64,000 bases of DNA from PLanc-01 sp035342095 (lineage in GTDB: Bacteria; Planctomycetota; Phycisphaerae; Sedimentisphaerales; Anaerobacaceae), in the NCBI GenBank assembly GCA_035342095.1, contig DAOQWL010000003.1, forward strand, positions 1 to 64,000, given 5' to 3'. The translations under genes and the position numbers were made by a program. The stretch's first letter is position 1. Every line of letters begins with the position of its first letter. Positions 16,499 to 25,005 of this stretch are shown one piece after another. The notes beneath the pieces are model-generated. The model did not search any database and was not told the origin of the DNA. It worked only from the letters and a program-made list of their open reading frames with translations.

Positions 16499-17338
16499 TT
16501 AAATCGCCTCCGGCAGAGAAGCCAAATCAGAATAACGGAACACCGGGCCGTCCATACAGACATATGCGTTGTTGATCTGGCAATGCCCGCACTTGCCGAC
16601 GCCGCATTTCATCTTTCGTTCGAGGTTCACAAAGATATTGTTGTGCGGCACATCGTACTCCTCCAAGGCCATCAGCACGAACTTGTACATGACCGGCGGG
16701 CCGCACACCAGAATCTTCGCCGACTTCAAGTCCATTTCGACCTTGCGGATCAGCTTGGTCACGACGCCCACGTGGCCCTTCCAGGCAGGGTTTCCCTCAT
16801 CCAGCGTCTCGAGCACCTGCGCGTCGCCGCGTTTGGTCCAGGCGTCGATCTCCGAGGTAAACAGACGCATGTCCTGGTTCTTGGTGCCCTGGAGAATCGC
16901 GACGTCGCCGTAGTCGCTGCGGTTGTCGAACACGTAGTTGATGAACGATCGCTGCGGGACCAGGCCCAGACCACCACAGACGAAGACCACGTTCTTGCCC
17001 CTGGCCTCCTCGACGGGGTAGATCCCCTTGCCGAGCGGGCCGCGAATGCCCAGCTTGGAGCCCTTCTGGAGATTGTGGATGGCGCCGCTGACGTTCCCGA
17101 TCTTGCGCACGACGAGTTCGAACCCGTTCTTCTGCGTGGGGGACGAGCTGATCGTGATGGGGGCCTCGCCGATGCCGGCGATGGAGACCTCCACGAACTG
17201 GCCGGGGAGAAAGTCGAACTGGCCGCCATCCATCGTCAGCCGCAGGTACTTCTCCGTGGCGTTCATCTGGCTGATGTCCGCGACGGTCGCCAACTGCGGC
17301 AGGTAGATGTCCTTCTTCTCAACACAGCACTGACACAT
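16499..17338 (-). CDS. hydG: Hydrogenase gamma subunit, FAD/NAD(P)-binding diaphorase
   Basis: 279 residues of the ferredoxin-NADP reductase type. PGQFVEVSI and APITISS form the FAD-binding barrel, VCGGLGLVP the nucleotide-binding loop, VCGPPVMYK the second nucleotide motif, and CGVGKCGHCQINN followed by a distant Cys the C-terminal 2Fe-2S site. This subunit carries out exchange of electrons with NAD(P)H in group 3b hydrogenases. AGGAG lies 8 bases before the ATG. A 112-base spacer containing GATGGAT heptamers separates it from hydB, unlike the tight junctions to hydD and hydA. Confidence 0.95.
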   Translation of the reverse strand: MCQCCVEKKDIYLPQLATVADISQMNATEKYLRLTMDGGQFDFLPGQFVEVSIAGIGEAPITISSSPTQKNGFELVVRKIGNVSGAIHNLQKGSKLGIRGPLGKGIYPVEEARGKNVVFVCGGLGLVPQRSFINYVFDNRSDYGDVAILQGTKNQDMRLFTSEIDAWTKRGDAQVLETLDEGNPAWKGHVGVVTKLIRKVEMDLKSAKILVCGPPVMYKFVLMALEEYDVPHNNIFVNLERKMKCGVGKCGHCQINNAYVCMDGPVFRYSDLASLPEAI

Positions 17339-17357
17339 CAGTCACGCTCCTAAAATT

Positions 17358-17388
17358 GATGATGGATGATGGATGATGGATGATGGAT
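17358..17388. repeat. GATGGAT heptamer tandem array inside hyd operon
   Basis: Four head-to-tail copies of GATGGAT preceded by a partial GAT. They sit in the hydB-hydG spacer; the rest of that spacer (17389-17450) is AT-rich with AATCATCAATAG and TAATCAATT words in the opposite sense. Similar heptamer words appear at 14378-14437 and 39585-39668. Confidence 0.75.
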
Positions 17389-17450
17389 TATTGACGACTG
17401 CGGCAAAAAGGCTCTTCAATCATCAATAGCCAATTATCCCTAATCAATTC

Positions 17451-18488
17451 TCACCCTATTCCCAGGTCGTCGATCAGACGGTTGTACACACTCACGGGGT
17501 TGGCGATGTCGGGCAGGCAAGCGCCGACGCATCGGCCGCACCCGACGCAGGCGATCTGGCCGTGAATCTTCTGGGGCACATACATCGCCTTGCGATAGAG
17601 CCGGTGACGGAAGCGGTCCGCCTGGGCCTTGCGGAACTCATGGTCCGGCGCGACCTTGGTGAATCCATCGAGCAGGCAGCCGTCCCAGGCCCGAGCCCGC
17701 TGGCCCGTCTTGAGGTCCCAGTTCACATCGTCCTGCACGTTGAAGCAGTAGCAGGTCGGACACACTTGGTTGCAGGACCCGCAGGCGAAGCACGTCTTGG
17801 CCCGCTCCTCCCAGACCGGGTGCTTGTAGGCCTTGGCCAGCAGGCGGGGCAGATAGGCGGGATCACACTTGAGCTGATGCTTGTTCAGCGATCTCTTGTT
17901 GTACGCCCAGACCTTCTCCCGCATGCTCAGAGCCTGGGGATCGGCCTCGACGGCGCCGTTGGCCTTTGCCAGCAGGTCTTCGCCCTTGGCGGTGGCGGCT
18001 TCCATCACGTAGCTGTCGCCAATGTCCGTCAGGAGGATGTCGTAGCCCTCCTTGACAACCGCCGTATTCATGCACGAGGCGAACACGTGGTCGGAAGCCT
18101 TGGCCACGTCGCAGGCGATGATCGTCGCGTTATTGCGCCGCGCCATGTAATGACTGTCGTAGTTGTCCTGTTGGAACAGTTCGTCCATCTGGTTGATGGC
18201 AATCACGTCGTACGGATGAACGCCCAGCAAGACGAACTTCTGCCCGTCCAGTTGGGACTTGTACGCCCCGCCGACCTCATAGGTCAGGAGCACTTCCGTC
18301 GGCGGCAGGAAGAACTTCTTGGGCGGCTGGAGCGTCACGTCATAGTCCAGCCGAAGGTGCTTTGCCGATTCCAGGGGGGCGAAATCAAACCGATCCCCCT
18401 TCGCCTGGACCCCGATGACGTTCTCCGTCCTGATCAGGGAATCGACGAAGCTCGCGAAATCACTCTTCGTTATTCTCTTCACACTCAT
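17451..18488 (-). CDS. hydB: Hydrogenase beta subunit, 4Fe-4S dicluster protein
   Basis: 345 residues from ATG 18488, where homology begins (MSVKRITKSDF); the frame extends further upstream into rex without similarity. An N-terminal domain of the sulfhydrogenase beta type is followed by CFACGSCNQVCPTC and CVGCGRCVGAC, two 4Fe-4S ferredoxin-like motifs in the last third. The subunit passes electrons between HydG and HydD and, in the archaeal enzyme, is linked to sulfur reduction. It is the first structural gene, 46 bases after rex, so the repressor and the enzyme are probably on one transcript. Confidence 0.94.
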   Translation of the reverse strand: MSVKRITKSDFASFVDSLIRTENVIGVQAKGDRFDFAPLESAKHLRLDYDVTLQPPKKFFLPPTEVLLTYEVGGAYKSQLDGQKFVLLGVHPYDVIAINQMDELFQQDNYDSHYMARRNNATIIACDVAKASDHVFASCMNTAVVKEGYDILLTDIGDSYVMEAATAKGEDLLAKANGAVEADPQALSMREKVWAYNKRSLNKHQLKCDPAYLPRLLAKAYKHPVWEERAKTCFACGSCNQVCPTCYCFNVQDDVNWDLKTGQRARAWDGCLLDGFTKVAPDHEFRKAQADRFRHRLYRKAMYVPQKIHGQIACVGCGRCVGACLPDIANPVSVYNRLIDDLGIG

Positions 18489-18534
18489 GGGACAATCCGG
18501 CTCCAAAAATCTCGACCACAATCCTTCTGTTTCA

Positions 18535-19209
18535 TCACGACGTCCCCTGCGACGAACCACCCTTTGTCGCAGGGTGTTCACTCGAACCGGCCGTCCGCAT
18601 GTAGTACGGCAGACGGGCGAGTTCCATTGCGATATCCAGGGTGATAACCTTCGCCCGGCGGGGCAGGACGACGCTGCACGGGGCGAAATTCAGAATCCCC
18701 CGGACGCCGGCCCCGACAAGCTGGTCCACCACGGACTGGGCAGCCGCCCGGGGAACCGCGACGATTCCCAGCGTGATCCCCCGCTCGCCCAACGTGCCGA
18801 GATCGGAGAGACCCTCGATCCGAATGCCGTTGACCACCCTGCCGATCTTGTGCGGATCGATGTCGAAGGCCGCGACGACGTCCAGACCGTACCCTTCGAA
18901 TCCCGGATACGCCAGCAGCGCCTTGCCCAAGTCTCCGATACCCACCACGGCCGCCCTGTGAACCACATCCAGACGAAGAATCTTCTTGATCTGGCGGGCC
19001 AGTCCCTCGATATGATACCCGACCCCTCGCGTCCCAAAATCACCGAAATGCGAAAAGTCCTTGCGGATTTGCCAAGACTGGACCCCGACGAAATCCGCCA
19101 GAGCCTGACTGGAAATGTGCTCCTGCCCCTGATCCGCGGAGACCCTCAGGCCTCGCAGATAGATCGGCAACCGCCGCACCGTCTCGTCAGGAATCTTGGG
19201 GTACCTCAT
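18535..19209 (-). CDS. rex: Redox-sensing transcriptional repressor Rex
   Basis: About 224 residues. The N-terminal winged helix shows SSQALADFVGVQSWQIRKD followed by FGTRGVGY, as in all Rex proteins. The Rossmann domain has VVGIGDLGKALL and AFDIDPHKIG for NAD(H). Rex binds DNA when NADH is low and lets go when NADH rises. ATG 19209 fits the family start RYPKIPDETVRRLP; a GTG at 19224 is an alternative. A good Rex box stands 25 bases upstream, so the gene probably represses itself and the hydBGDA genes that follow it. The C-terminal 20 residues are a loose Ser/Gly-rich tail. Confidence 0.95.
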   Translation of the reverse strand: MRYPKIPDETVRRLPIYLRGLRVSADQGQEHISSQALADFVGVQSWQIRKDFSHFGDFGTRGVGYHIEGLARQIKKILRLDVVHRAAVVGIGDLGKALLAYPGFEGYGLDVVAAFDIDPHKIGRVVNGIRIEGLSDLGTLGERGITLGIVAVPRAAAQSVVDQLVGAGVRGILNFAPCSVVLPRRAKVITLDIAMELARLPYYMRTAGSSEHPATKGGSSQGTS

Positions 19210-19233
19210 TCCGAGCAACACCAACCTTCGTGC

Positions 19234-19251
19234 TTGTGTTCACATTCACAA
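19234..19251 (-). promoter_or_regulatory. Rex operator upstream of rex-hydBGDA
   Basis: The 18-base TTGTGTTCACATTCACAA fits the Rex consensus TTGTGAA-N4-TTCACAA at 7 of 7 positions in one half and 5 of 7 in the other. It lies just downstream of the predicted transcription start, where a bound repressor would block RNA polymerase. Confidence 0.8.
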
Positions 19252-19266
19252 AGTGACGATGAAGTC

Positions 19267-19295
19267 ACTATACGGCAGGCCGGTGCGACGGTCAA
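19267..19295 (-). promoter_or_regulatory. Sigma70-type promoter for rex-hyd operon
   Basis: On the minus strand, TTGACC (19295-19290) and TATAGT (19272-19267) are separated by exactly 17 bases, each one or two bases from consensus. Transcription would start near 19260. An AGTGAC/GTCACT inverted repeat (19252-19269) overlaps the -10 end and start site and could be a second regulator site. Between here and 19456 no gene is visible; that stretch is AT-rich. Confidence 0.65.
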
Positions 19296-19456
19296 CTATC
19301 AAAGCCGAATCCCTTCGTCACAACCCCGATGACGCAATCCTAAATCCTTTGGCAATAGAGAGTTATATTATATTGCCAGAATCACAATAAATTACAGGAT
19401 TCATATCTGCGACATTCAGGTTGATGCGATTTTCTCCGCAAGCAGCAACCGCTGCG

Positions 19457-19855
19457 TCAGTCGGCGACGAGCCGCCGCACCCGATCGACACGGAAATGAA
19501 CCAGAAACTTGGGGGCATCCTCAGGTCCCCGCCCTCTGCGCCCGGTCCGCCGGACCGCGTCGATCTTCTGCGGGTCGGTCTCTTCCCTTGTCCGCGTGAG
19601 GTAGAGTCGCAGCCCATTGTAGCCGGCCTCCGGTTCCGCCGGATCTGCCGCCCCTCGTTCCAGGAACAGGTACGCGGCGTGCGGATTGGCCGCGACGTTG
19701 TCGTGACTGAGACGGTCCCCCATGATGAACGCGATCTCCCCATCCTCCATGACGTGAGGACGGGCATAGAGAGCCACGTCCACGCGGCCCTGAGCGTCCG
19801 CGGTCGCCAGAATGCCGAGGCCTGTGGTCTTCTCGAAGTAGTCAGTTAGATTCAT
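19457..19855 (-). CDS. Pyridoxamine 5'-phosphate oxidase-like flavin split-barrel protein
   Basis: 132 residues from ATG 19855, preceded by AAGGAG. Residues MNLTDYFEKTTGLGILATADAQG and the following VDVALYARPHVMEDGEIAFIM show the split-barrel flavin-binding fold of the PPOX family; NPHAAYLFLE is the dimer strand. Such small members bind FMN or a deazaflavin and act as reductases or detoxifying enzymes of mostly unknown substrate. The start overlaps the end of the epimerase gene by 14 bases, so the two are co-expressed. Confidence 0.85.
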   Translation of the reverse strand: MNLTDYFEKTTGLGILATADAQGRVDVALYARPHVMEDGEIAFIMGDRLSHDNVAANPHAAYLFLERGAADPAEPEAGYNGLRLYLTRTREETDPQKIDAVRRTGRRGRGPEDAPKFLVHFRVDRVRRLVAD

Positions 19856-20780
19856 ATTTGTCTCCTTGGAGCAATGCTTCCAGTGCACCCTTCAACTCCG
19901 GATATCTGAACTCGAAGCCCGCGCCGACCAGCCTCTTCGGGATCGCCTTCTGGCTGGTCAGGAGCACCTCGTCGGCCATCCGGCCCAGGACAAGGCGGGC
20001 CGCGAAGCGAGGCATCCTCGTCCAGGCGGGTCTGTGAAGGACGGCGCCCAGGGTGCGAACGAACTGCTTCATGACGACTGGATGGGGCGACGCGAGATTG
20101 AACGCACCGGCCAGGCGGGGGTTCTCCAGCAGAAACCGAATCGCGCGGACCTCGTCCTCCAAGCCAATCCACGAGAGCCACTGGTTCCCGCTGCCGACCC
20201 ACCCGCCCAGGAAGAACCGGAACGGCGCCATCAATCTGGGCAGCGCACCGCCGGACGGTCCGAGCACCATGCCCGTGCGAATCGCAACGTATCGCACCCC
20301 CGCGGCTGCGATTCGGGCGCCGATGGACTCCACCCGCTGACACACGTCGGCGAGGAACCCGGCGCCGGGCAGGGAATCCTCCGTCAGGATCTCGTCGCCG
20401 CGGGACCCGTAGTAACCGACGGCGGAGCCCTGAATCACCACCGTCGGTCTGTTCCTTGCGCCCGCGACCACGTCCGCGATGGCGTTGGCGCCGCTCGTCC
20501 GACTTCGCTCGATACTGTCGATCCTGGCCAGCGTCCATCGGCCCTTCGCCACGTTCTCGCCCGCCAGATGGACGACGCCATAGGCTCCGTCCACCTCCCG
20601 GGCCCACATGCCCGCGGTTCGCCCGTCCCACTCGATGACCCTGGCGTATTCCCCAACCGCCGCGGCAGCCCTCGTCGCATCGCGCGACACGGCAACGAGA
20701 TCGTACGCGCCGTGCAGCGAGCGACACAACTCGCAACCGATGAATCCCGTCGCCCCGGTAATGACGATCCGCTGGGCCAT
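19842..20780 (-). CDS. SDR39U1-family NAD-dependent epimerase/dehydratase (TIGR01777)
   Basis: 312 residues from ATG 20780. ITGATGFIG at the N-terminus is the Rossmann glycine motif; VVHLAGENVAKGRW and SAVGYYG with a YxxxN-like region are typical of the SDR39U1/YfcH group, and the C-terminal DUF1731-like helix pair contains LTSQKAIPKRLVGAGFEFRYP. Its substrate is unknown in general. It begins 5 bases after the photolyase stop; linkage of YfcH-like genes to photolyase is common in bacteria. Confidence 0.92.
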   Translation of the reverse strand: MAQRIVITGATGFIGCELCRSLHGAYDLVAVSRDATRAAAAVGEYARVIEWDGRTAGMWAREVDGAYGVVHLAGENVAKGRWTLARIDSIERSRTSGANAIADVVAGARNRPTVVIQGSAVGYYGSRGDEILTEDSLPGAGFLADVCQRVESIGARIAAAGVRYVAIRTGMVLGPSGGALPRLMAPFRFFLGGWVGSGNQWLSWIGLEDEVRAIRFLLENPRLAGAFNLASPHPVVMKQFVRTLGAVLHRPAWTRMPRFAARLVLGRMADEVLLTSQKAIPKRLVGAGFEFRYPELKGALEALLQGDKYESN

Positions 20781-20785
20781 ATTCG

Positions 20786-22144
20786 CTACCCGCCAGTCTC
20801 CAATCGCTCGATCCTCCGGACGTAGGCGTCGGCATCGAACTTGCGGCGCAGGCCCGCGGCATTCATGTACCGGACCATTCCGAAGACCGGCCGCTCCCCC
20901 CACGGACGGTCGTGCTTCCCGAAGCACCAGGCTACGCCGGCAAAGCCGTTCGGGTCTCGCCCGTCCAGCTCGTACCGGTTGTTCAGGTACAGAGCGATCC
21001 GAAATGCCTCACGGGGCGCCCGCGTCCACTCCAGAATCTTCTTGCCCCAGTACATTCGCATGTAACCGTGCATCTTGCCCGTCCGCACCATTTCCCGCTG
21101 GGCGGCGTTCCAGTAGGGGTCGTGCGTCCGAGCGGCCTCGAATACCTCCAGGGAGTAGACGTACTCCCGCTTGTCCCGGCGGTGGGAGTTCAGAGTCCGC
21201 ATGGCCCACAGCGGCAGGCAATCGAGACGGTCGTATCGGGGGTTGTGACAGACGAAGTTGTGACTCAACTCCCGCCGCACGATCAGTTCTTCTAGGAATG
21301 CGTCCCTGCCCGGGCCTGATGCCCGTCGAGCATCCAGCGCCGCCCGCAGGGGCGAGAGCTGCCCGAAGTGGAAATAGGGACTCAGGTGCGATTGCGCGTC
21401 GCAGTTCGGATCGTTCCGCCGGGCGGCGTAGTCGTCGAGTCGGTTCGCCAGAAAATCCTCCAGACGGCGTCGGGCCTCGGAGGCGCCGCCACGGAATCCG
21501 ACCGCCCGGCCGACGGAGCCGTCGACCTTGAGGTCTGCGACCACGCGATCCGGATCGCGGAGATCCAGACCGGCCAGTCTCAGGCCCAGGGAATCCCCCC
21601 GTGGCTTTCGCGGTCTGAGCTCCACGAGGTACCGCTCGAGTTGCCGGTGAATTCTGGGTCGGAACGTTCCGGCGGAGAAGTTCTCCTGATCCGCGGCTTC
21701 GTCCGGCGGGACGATCAGGTTCGTCTCCACCTCCTCCAGGGCACATTGCACAGCCTGCCCCACCTGGTTTCGCCAGGTCCGCTGGACCTTGAGATGGCCC
21801 GCGTCGACCACCGCGCAGCAGGCCTCGCCGGCCAGGTCGGGAATGCAGGTCGCCGGCGGGCCGGCCAGCACGACCATCCGAATGCCCCGCTCGCGGAGGT
21901 CCGCCTGCGTTTCTCGCAGGCCCTCGAGCATGAACTGATAGTGACGTGCGTTCGCCTCGGGAAAGTTCGCGGTCAGACCGAATGCGACCACGACCGGTTT
22001 GCGCAGCTCGTTGCCCCTGTCGATCGCGTATTCGAGCGCATGGTTGCAGTCGGACCGTTGCGCCGCCTGCATCCAATACAGGACGTACCGGCCGTCCCGC
22101 ACGGGCTGCCGATTCAGTCGTCTGATCCGTTCGGAATGGATCAT
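20786..22144 (-). CDS. phrB: Class II cyclobutane pyrimidine dimer photolyase
   Basis: 452 residues. The N-terminal domain begins with VLYWMQAAQRSDCNHALEYA, characteristic of class II enzymes; the FAD domain includes SHLSPYFHFGQLSP, RRELSHNFVCHNP, and HGYMRMYWGKKILEW with NNRYELDGRDPNGFAGVAWCFGKHDRPW. These are class II hallmarks rather than class I. The enzyme uses light and reduced FAD to split UV dimers in DNA. It heads a three-gene operon with the epimerase and PPOX-like genes. Presence suggests the organism meets light, even if its energy metabolism is anaerobic. Confidence 0.95.
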   Translation of the reverse strand: MIHSERIRRLNRQPVRDGRYVLYWMQAAQRSDCNHALEYAIDRGNELRKPVVVAFGLTANFPEANARHYQFMLEGLRETQADLRERGIRMVVLAGPPATCIPDLAGEACCAVVDAGHLKVQRTWRNQVGQAVQCALEEVETNLIVPPDEAADQENFSAGTFRPRIHRQLERYLVELRPRKPRGDSLGLRLAGLDLRDPDRVVADLKVDGSVGRAVGFRGGASEARRRLEDFLANRLDDYAARRNDPNCDAQSHLSPYFHFGQLSPLRAALDARRASGPGRDAFLEELIVRRELSHNFVCHNPRYDRLDCLPLWAMRTLNSHRRDKREYVYSLEVFEAARTHDPYWNAAQREMVRTGKMHGYMRMYWGKKILEWTRAPREAFRIALYLNNRYELDGRDPNGFAGVAWCFGKHDRPWGERPVFGMVRYMNAAGLRRKFDADAYVRRIERLETGG

Positions 22145-22640
22145 CGTCCCACCGATCTCCCAAAGACCACGCTCAGACCCTGGAGCCCGGACCGAACCGG
22201 GGCACGAAGGTTATACATCGCCGGCCGCCACGAGTTCATCGTTGCCGTGCGATGCAGAGTGTCTGTGGAAGGAGTCCGAACCGCGTTTCTCTCGGTCTAT
22301 TCGCGGACCTTGCCCAAGGGCCCGCAGGACCAGTATCCGAGTCTGCCGAACGGACCGCCTCCAGACGAGGATCGTCCGCGAGAGACCCCAGGCGGTTGCC
22401 ATAACCGGAGCGGCCGCCTTTCTCGGACACTGGCGGGCCCTCGCCGGCAGTCGGATTCGCCCGCCCGGCGGAGGAGGACCATCCGAGGAGCCCCGCGTGG
22501 CATTCTGCTCCAGCGGGCCCACGGGAACGCCGATCCGATACGAGAGTCGGATGCCGCCGGACCTTGTCCAGGCACGGCCGGAGGGACTGCATCCGATCTG
22601 GAGCCCGAACCAGTCGAGAACCTGGGATAGGAATACAGAC
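22145..22640. other. Intergenic region without recognisable gene
   Basis: About 500 bases between divergent genes. Open frames exist on both strands because of high GC, but none has a convincing start, composition or family similarity. It must hold the promoters of the photolyase operon (left) and of the GEVED gene (right), which I could not locate with confidence. Confidence 0.4.
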
Positions 22641-24869
22641 ATGAGCTTGTTGAGAGTCTCCAAGTCGGTTCCGTGCGCCATCGCAGCCTTCGTGCTCCTC
22701 GCTCTACCCATTGCGCGGGCACAGCCCACCGACCATGAGGACCCCAGTGCCTACCCCGGGTCCTGGTATCGCATCGCCCTCGATCAAGACGGCAACTTCA
22801 TCTCGGGCGACGGCCACGGCTACAACGACGGCGCGTGGTACTACTACCCCAAGACCGGCTGGTATCGCCAGTGGTTCTACAACGCGCCGTACAACCCGGA
22901 CCGCAAGGGATATCTCAACTACGAGGTGTACATCAAGGCCGTCGACGCGAGCAAACTGACCTTCGTCGAGATCAACTTCAACTGGGCCAGGCCCGAGTGG
23001 TCGCAACTCGGCTACAGTCGCCCTCCCCTGCCCACGGACGCCGCGACCGCCGATCAGGAGACCAGGTACATGTCCTCCCGGCGGCTCTATGCCATCGACA
23101 ACTGGTACATCGGGACCGTCGAGCCGGTCTTCAGCCACACCATTGAGGAGTACAATCCCGAATGGATCTCGATCGACGTGCGGGGACGCAACGCATACCT
23201 CTTCCGCGGTGCGATGCACGAATGCCGGGCCAAGGAGGGCGCGTGCTGCAATCCCCTCACCGGCGAGTGCTCGCTGACCCTGGAAGAGGGCTGCCCGTCC
23301 ACTTGGCTGTGGCTCGGTCCCGGGACCACATGTGACTCCTGTGTCCTGGGAATCGCCGGGATGGATTTCGGCGACGCCCCCGACACGTATCAGACCCTCC
23401 TGGCCAACGATGGAGCGAGGCACACGAAGGTGGCCGGCGTGTTTCTGGGAACCGCCGTCGACGTCGAGACGGAGGGCAAGGCCAATCTCTTCGCGACCGG
23501 AGACGACATCCAAGGCATCGACGACGAAGACGGTGTCGCGTTCCTCGATCCCCTGCTGCCGGGCGAGTCGGCCACCATCGAGGTGGTCGCTTCGGTCGCC
23601 GGCTATCTCAATGCGTGGATCGACTTCGATCAGGACGGCACGTTCGACGACACGACGGACCAGGTGTTCTCCGACGAGCTGCTCGCCTCCGGCTTGAACA
23701 CCCTGTCCATCCGGGTCCCGGCAACGGCCGTCACGGGAGTAACCTTCGCACGATTCCGCTTCAACACGCGAGGTCTGCTGAGTTGGCACGGCCTGTCCGA
23801 CGACGGCGAGGTGGAGGACTACGCCATCTCGATCTCCCGGCAACTGCTGCCGCAGTCGAACTCCGGCAAGGGCGGGCTCCTGTGGAACCAGAAACCCCAG
23901 CCCACCGACTCGACCACCCCGTTCCTCTTCAACGCCTGGGACGAGCGGTCCGACCTGAGCATGCACCTGATCGCCGCCGACGATTGGCAGTGCGAGGACG
24001 ACAGCCCGGTCACGGGCTTCCAGTGGTGGGGATCCTTCGACGGCTGGACGCAGCCGCTGCTCCCATCGCAGGTGCCCCTGGCTTTTCATATCACGATTTG
24101 GACGGACGGCTCCGGCCATCCCGGCACGCTTGTGTGGGAGAAGTACTGCACCACCTGGACGTGGAACGTCGCCGGCTACAACAGCGATCCCTGGGGTTTC
24201 ACCAACGATACGTGCTTCCAGTTCACGTGCCTGCTGTCCCAGGATCAGTGGTTCCGTCCGACCCTGGCGGCGGACAAGAACGGCGCCTCGATTCCGGCGG
24301 TCTACTGGTTGGGCATCTGCGCCCTCTACGACACCGTCGCATCGACCGCCCAGTACCCCTGGGGCTGGACCACCCGGCCTCTGTCCTTCAACAACGGGGC
24401 CGCCCGGATCGCCACCGTCAGCACCGGAATCGGTGTCGCCACCACGTGGCCGCCCAGTATCGGCAGCACGTGGCTCTCCGGCTCGCCCATCGACAGTCCC
24501 GACAGTAGCGTCTGGGACCTCGCGTTCCAGTTGCTCACGACCGAGACTTCCGCCGCAGACGATTCCTCGCTGGCCCCCGTCTACCGGTTCTGGTCGGACA
24601 AGCTCTGCGCCCACTTCTACACGATCAACGAAGCCGAGAAGGAACTGATCATCAACAACTATCCAGACACCTGGACCTTCGAGGGGATTGCATTCTACGC
24701 CTATCCGCCCGACCAGGCGCCGGTCGGCAGCAAACCGGTCTACCGGTTCTGGTCGGGTGCCCTTGGGCGGCACTTCTACACGATCAGTGAAGCGGAAAGG
24801 CAGTTCTTGATCGACACCTACTCGGCGGTCTGGGCCGAGGAAGGGATCGCGTGGTATGCCTTCGATTAG
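22641..24869 (+). CDS. Secreted GEVED-domain exoprotein with C-terminal DUF5648-type repeats
   Basis: 742 residues starting at ATG 22641 with a signal peptide ending near PIARAQ. The middle (about 235-400) is a GEVED domain: FGDAPDTYQTL, DDEDGVAF, NAWIDFDQDGTF and SDDGEVEDYAI. A jelly-roll-like region follows (about 410-640). The C-terminus has two similar units of about 45 residues, PVYRFWSDKLCAHFYTI and PVYRFWSGALGRHFYTI, each ending in EGIAFYA or EGIAWYA, the DUF5648-type repeat found on secreted enzymes. No catalytic domain is obvious, so it is more likely an adhesion or carbohydrate-binding protein than a hydrolase. The frame extends upstream of 22641 but without a signal peptide or similarity. 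Confidence 0.88.
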   Translation: MSLLRVSKSVPCAIAAFVLLALPIARAQPTDHEDPSAYPGSWYRIALDQDGNFISGDGHGYNDGAWYYYPKTGWYRQWFYNAPYNPDRKGYLNYEVYIKAVDASKLTFVEINFNWARPEWSQLGYSRPPLPTDAATADQETRYMSSRRLYAIDNWYIGTVEPVFSHTIEEYNPEWISIDVRGRNAYLFRGAMHECRAKEGACCNPLTGECSLTLEEGCPSTWLWLGPGTTCDSCVLGIAGMDFGDAPDTYQTLLANDGARHTKVAGVFLGTAVDVETEGKANLFATGDDIQGIDDEDGVAFLDPLLPGESATIEVVASVAGYLNAWIDFDQDGTFDDTTDQVFSDELLASGLNTLSIRVPATAVTGVTFARFRFNTRGLLSWHGLSDDGEVEDYAISISRQLLPQSNSGKGGLLWNQKPQPTDSTTPFLFNAWDERSDLSMHLIAADDWQCEDDSPVTGFQWWGSFDGWTQPLLPSQVPLAFHITIWTDGSGHPGTLVWEKYCTTWTWNVAGYNSDPWGFTNDTCFQFTCLLSQDQWFRPTLAADKNGASIPAVYWLGICALYDTVASTAQYPWGWTTRPLSFNNGAARIATVSTGIGVATTWPPSIGSTWLSGSPIDSPDSSVWDLAFQLLTTETSAADDSSLAPVYRFWSDKLCAHFYTINEAEKELIINNYPDTWTFEGIAFYAYPPDQAPVGSKPVYRFWSGALGRHFYTISEAERQFLIDTYSAVWAEEGIAWYAFD

Positions 24870-25005
24870 CGGGCTCGCCTGGAACAAGACAGAACGGGTC
24901 CCACAGACCCGGGCAGAGCAGGGCTATCCGCTTGCGTTGGCCCTGATCTCATGTACACTGACGGCCATGCGCAACCTGGACCCGAAGTGTTCCTGAGTGA
25001 GACCG

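Noticed and set aside
17358..17388. CRISPR-like regular repeats
   Set aside because: Units are 7 bases in direct tandem without spacers and no cas genes are present.
22211..22729. Open frame on the minus strand in the photolyase-GEVED gap
   Set aside because: It reads through the signal peptide region of the GEVED gene in reverse and shows no recognisable domain.
24895..24935. Possible terminator CGGGTC-CCACA-GACCCG after the GEVED gene
   Set aside because: A short stem exists but no T-run follows; too weak to annotate.
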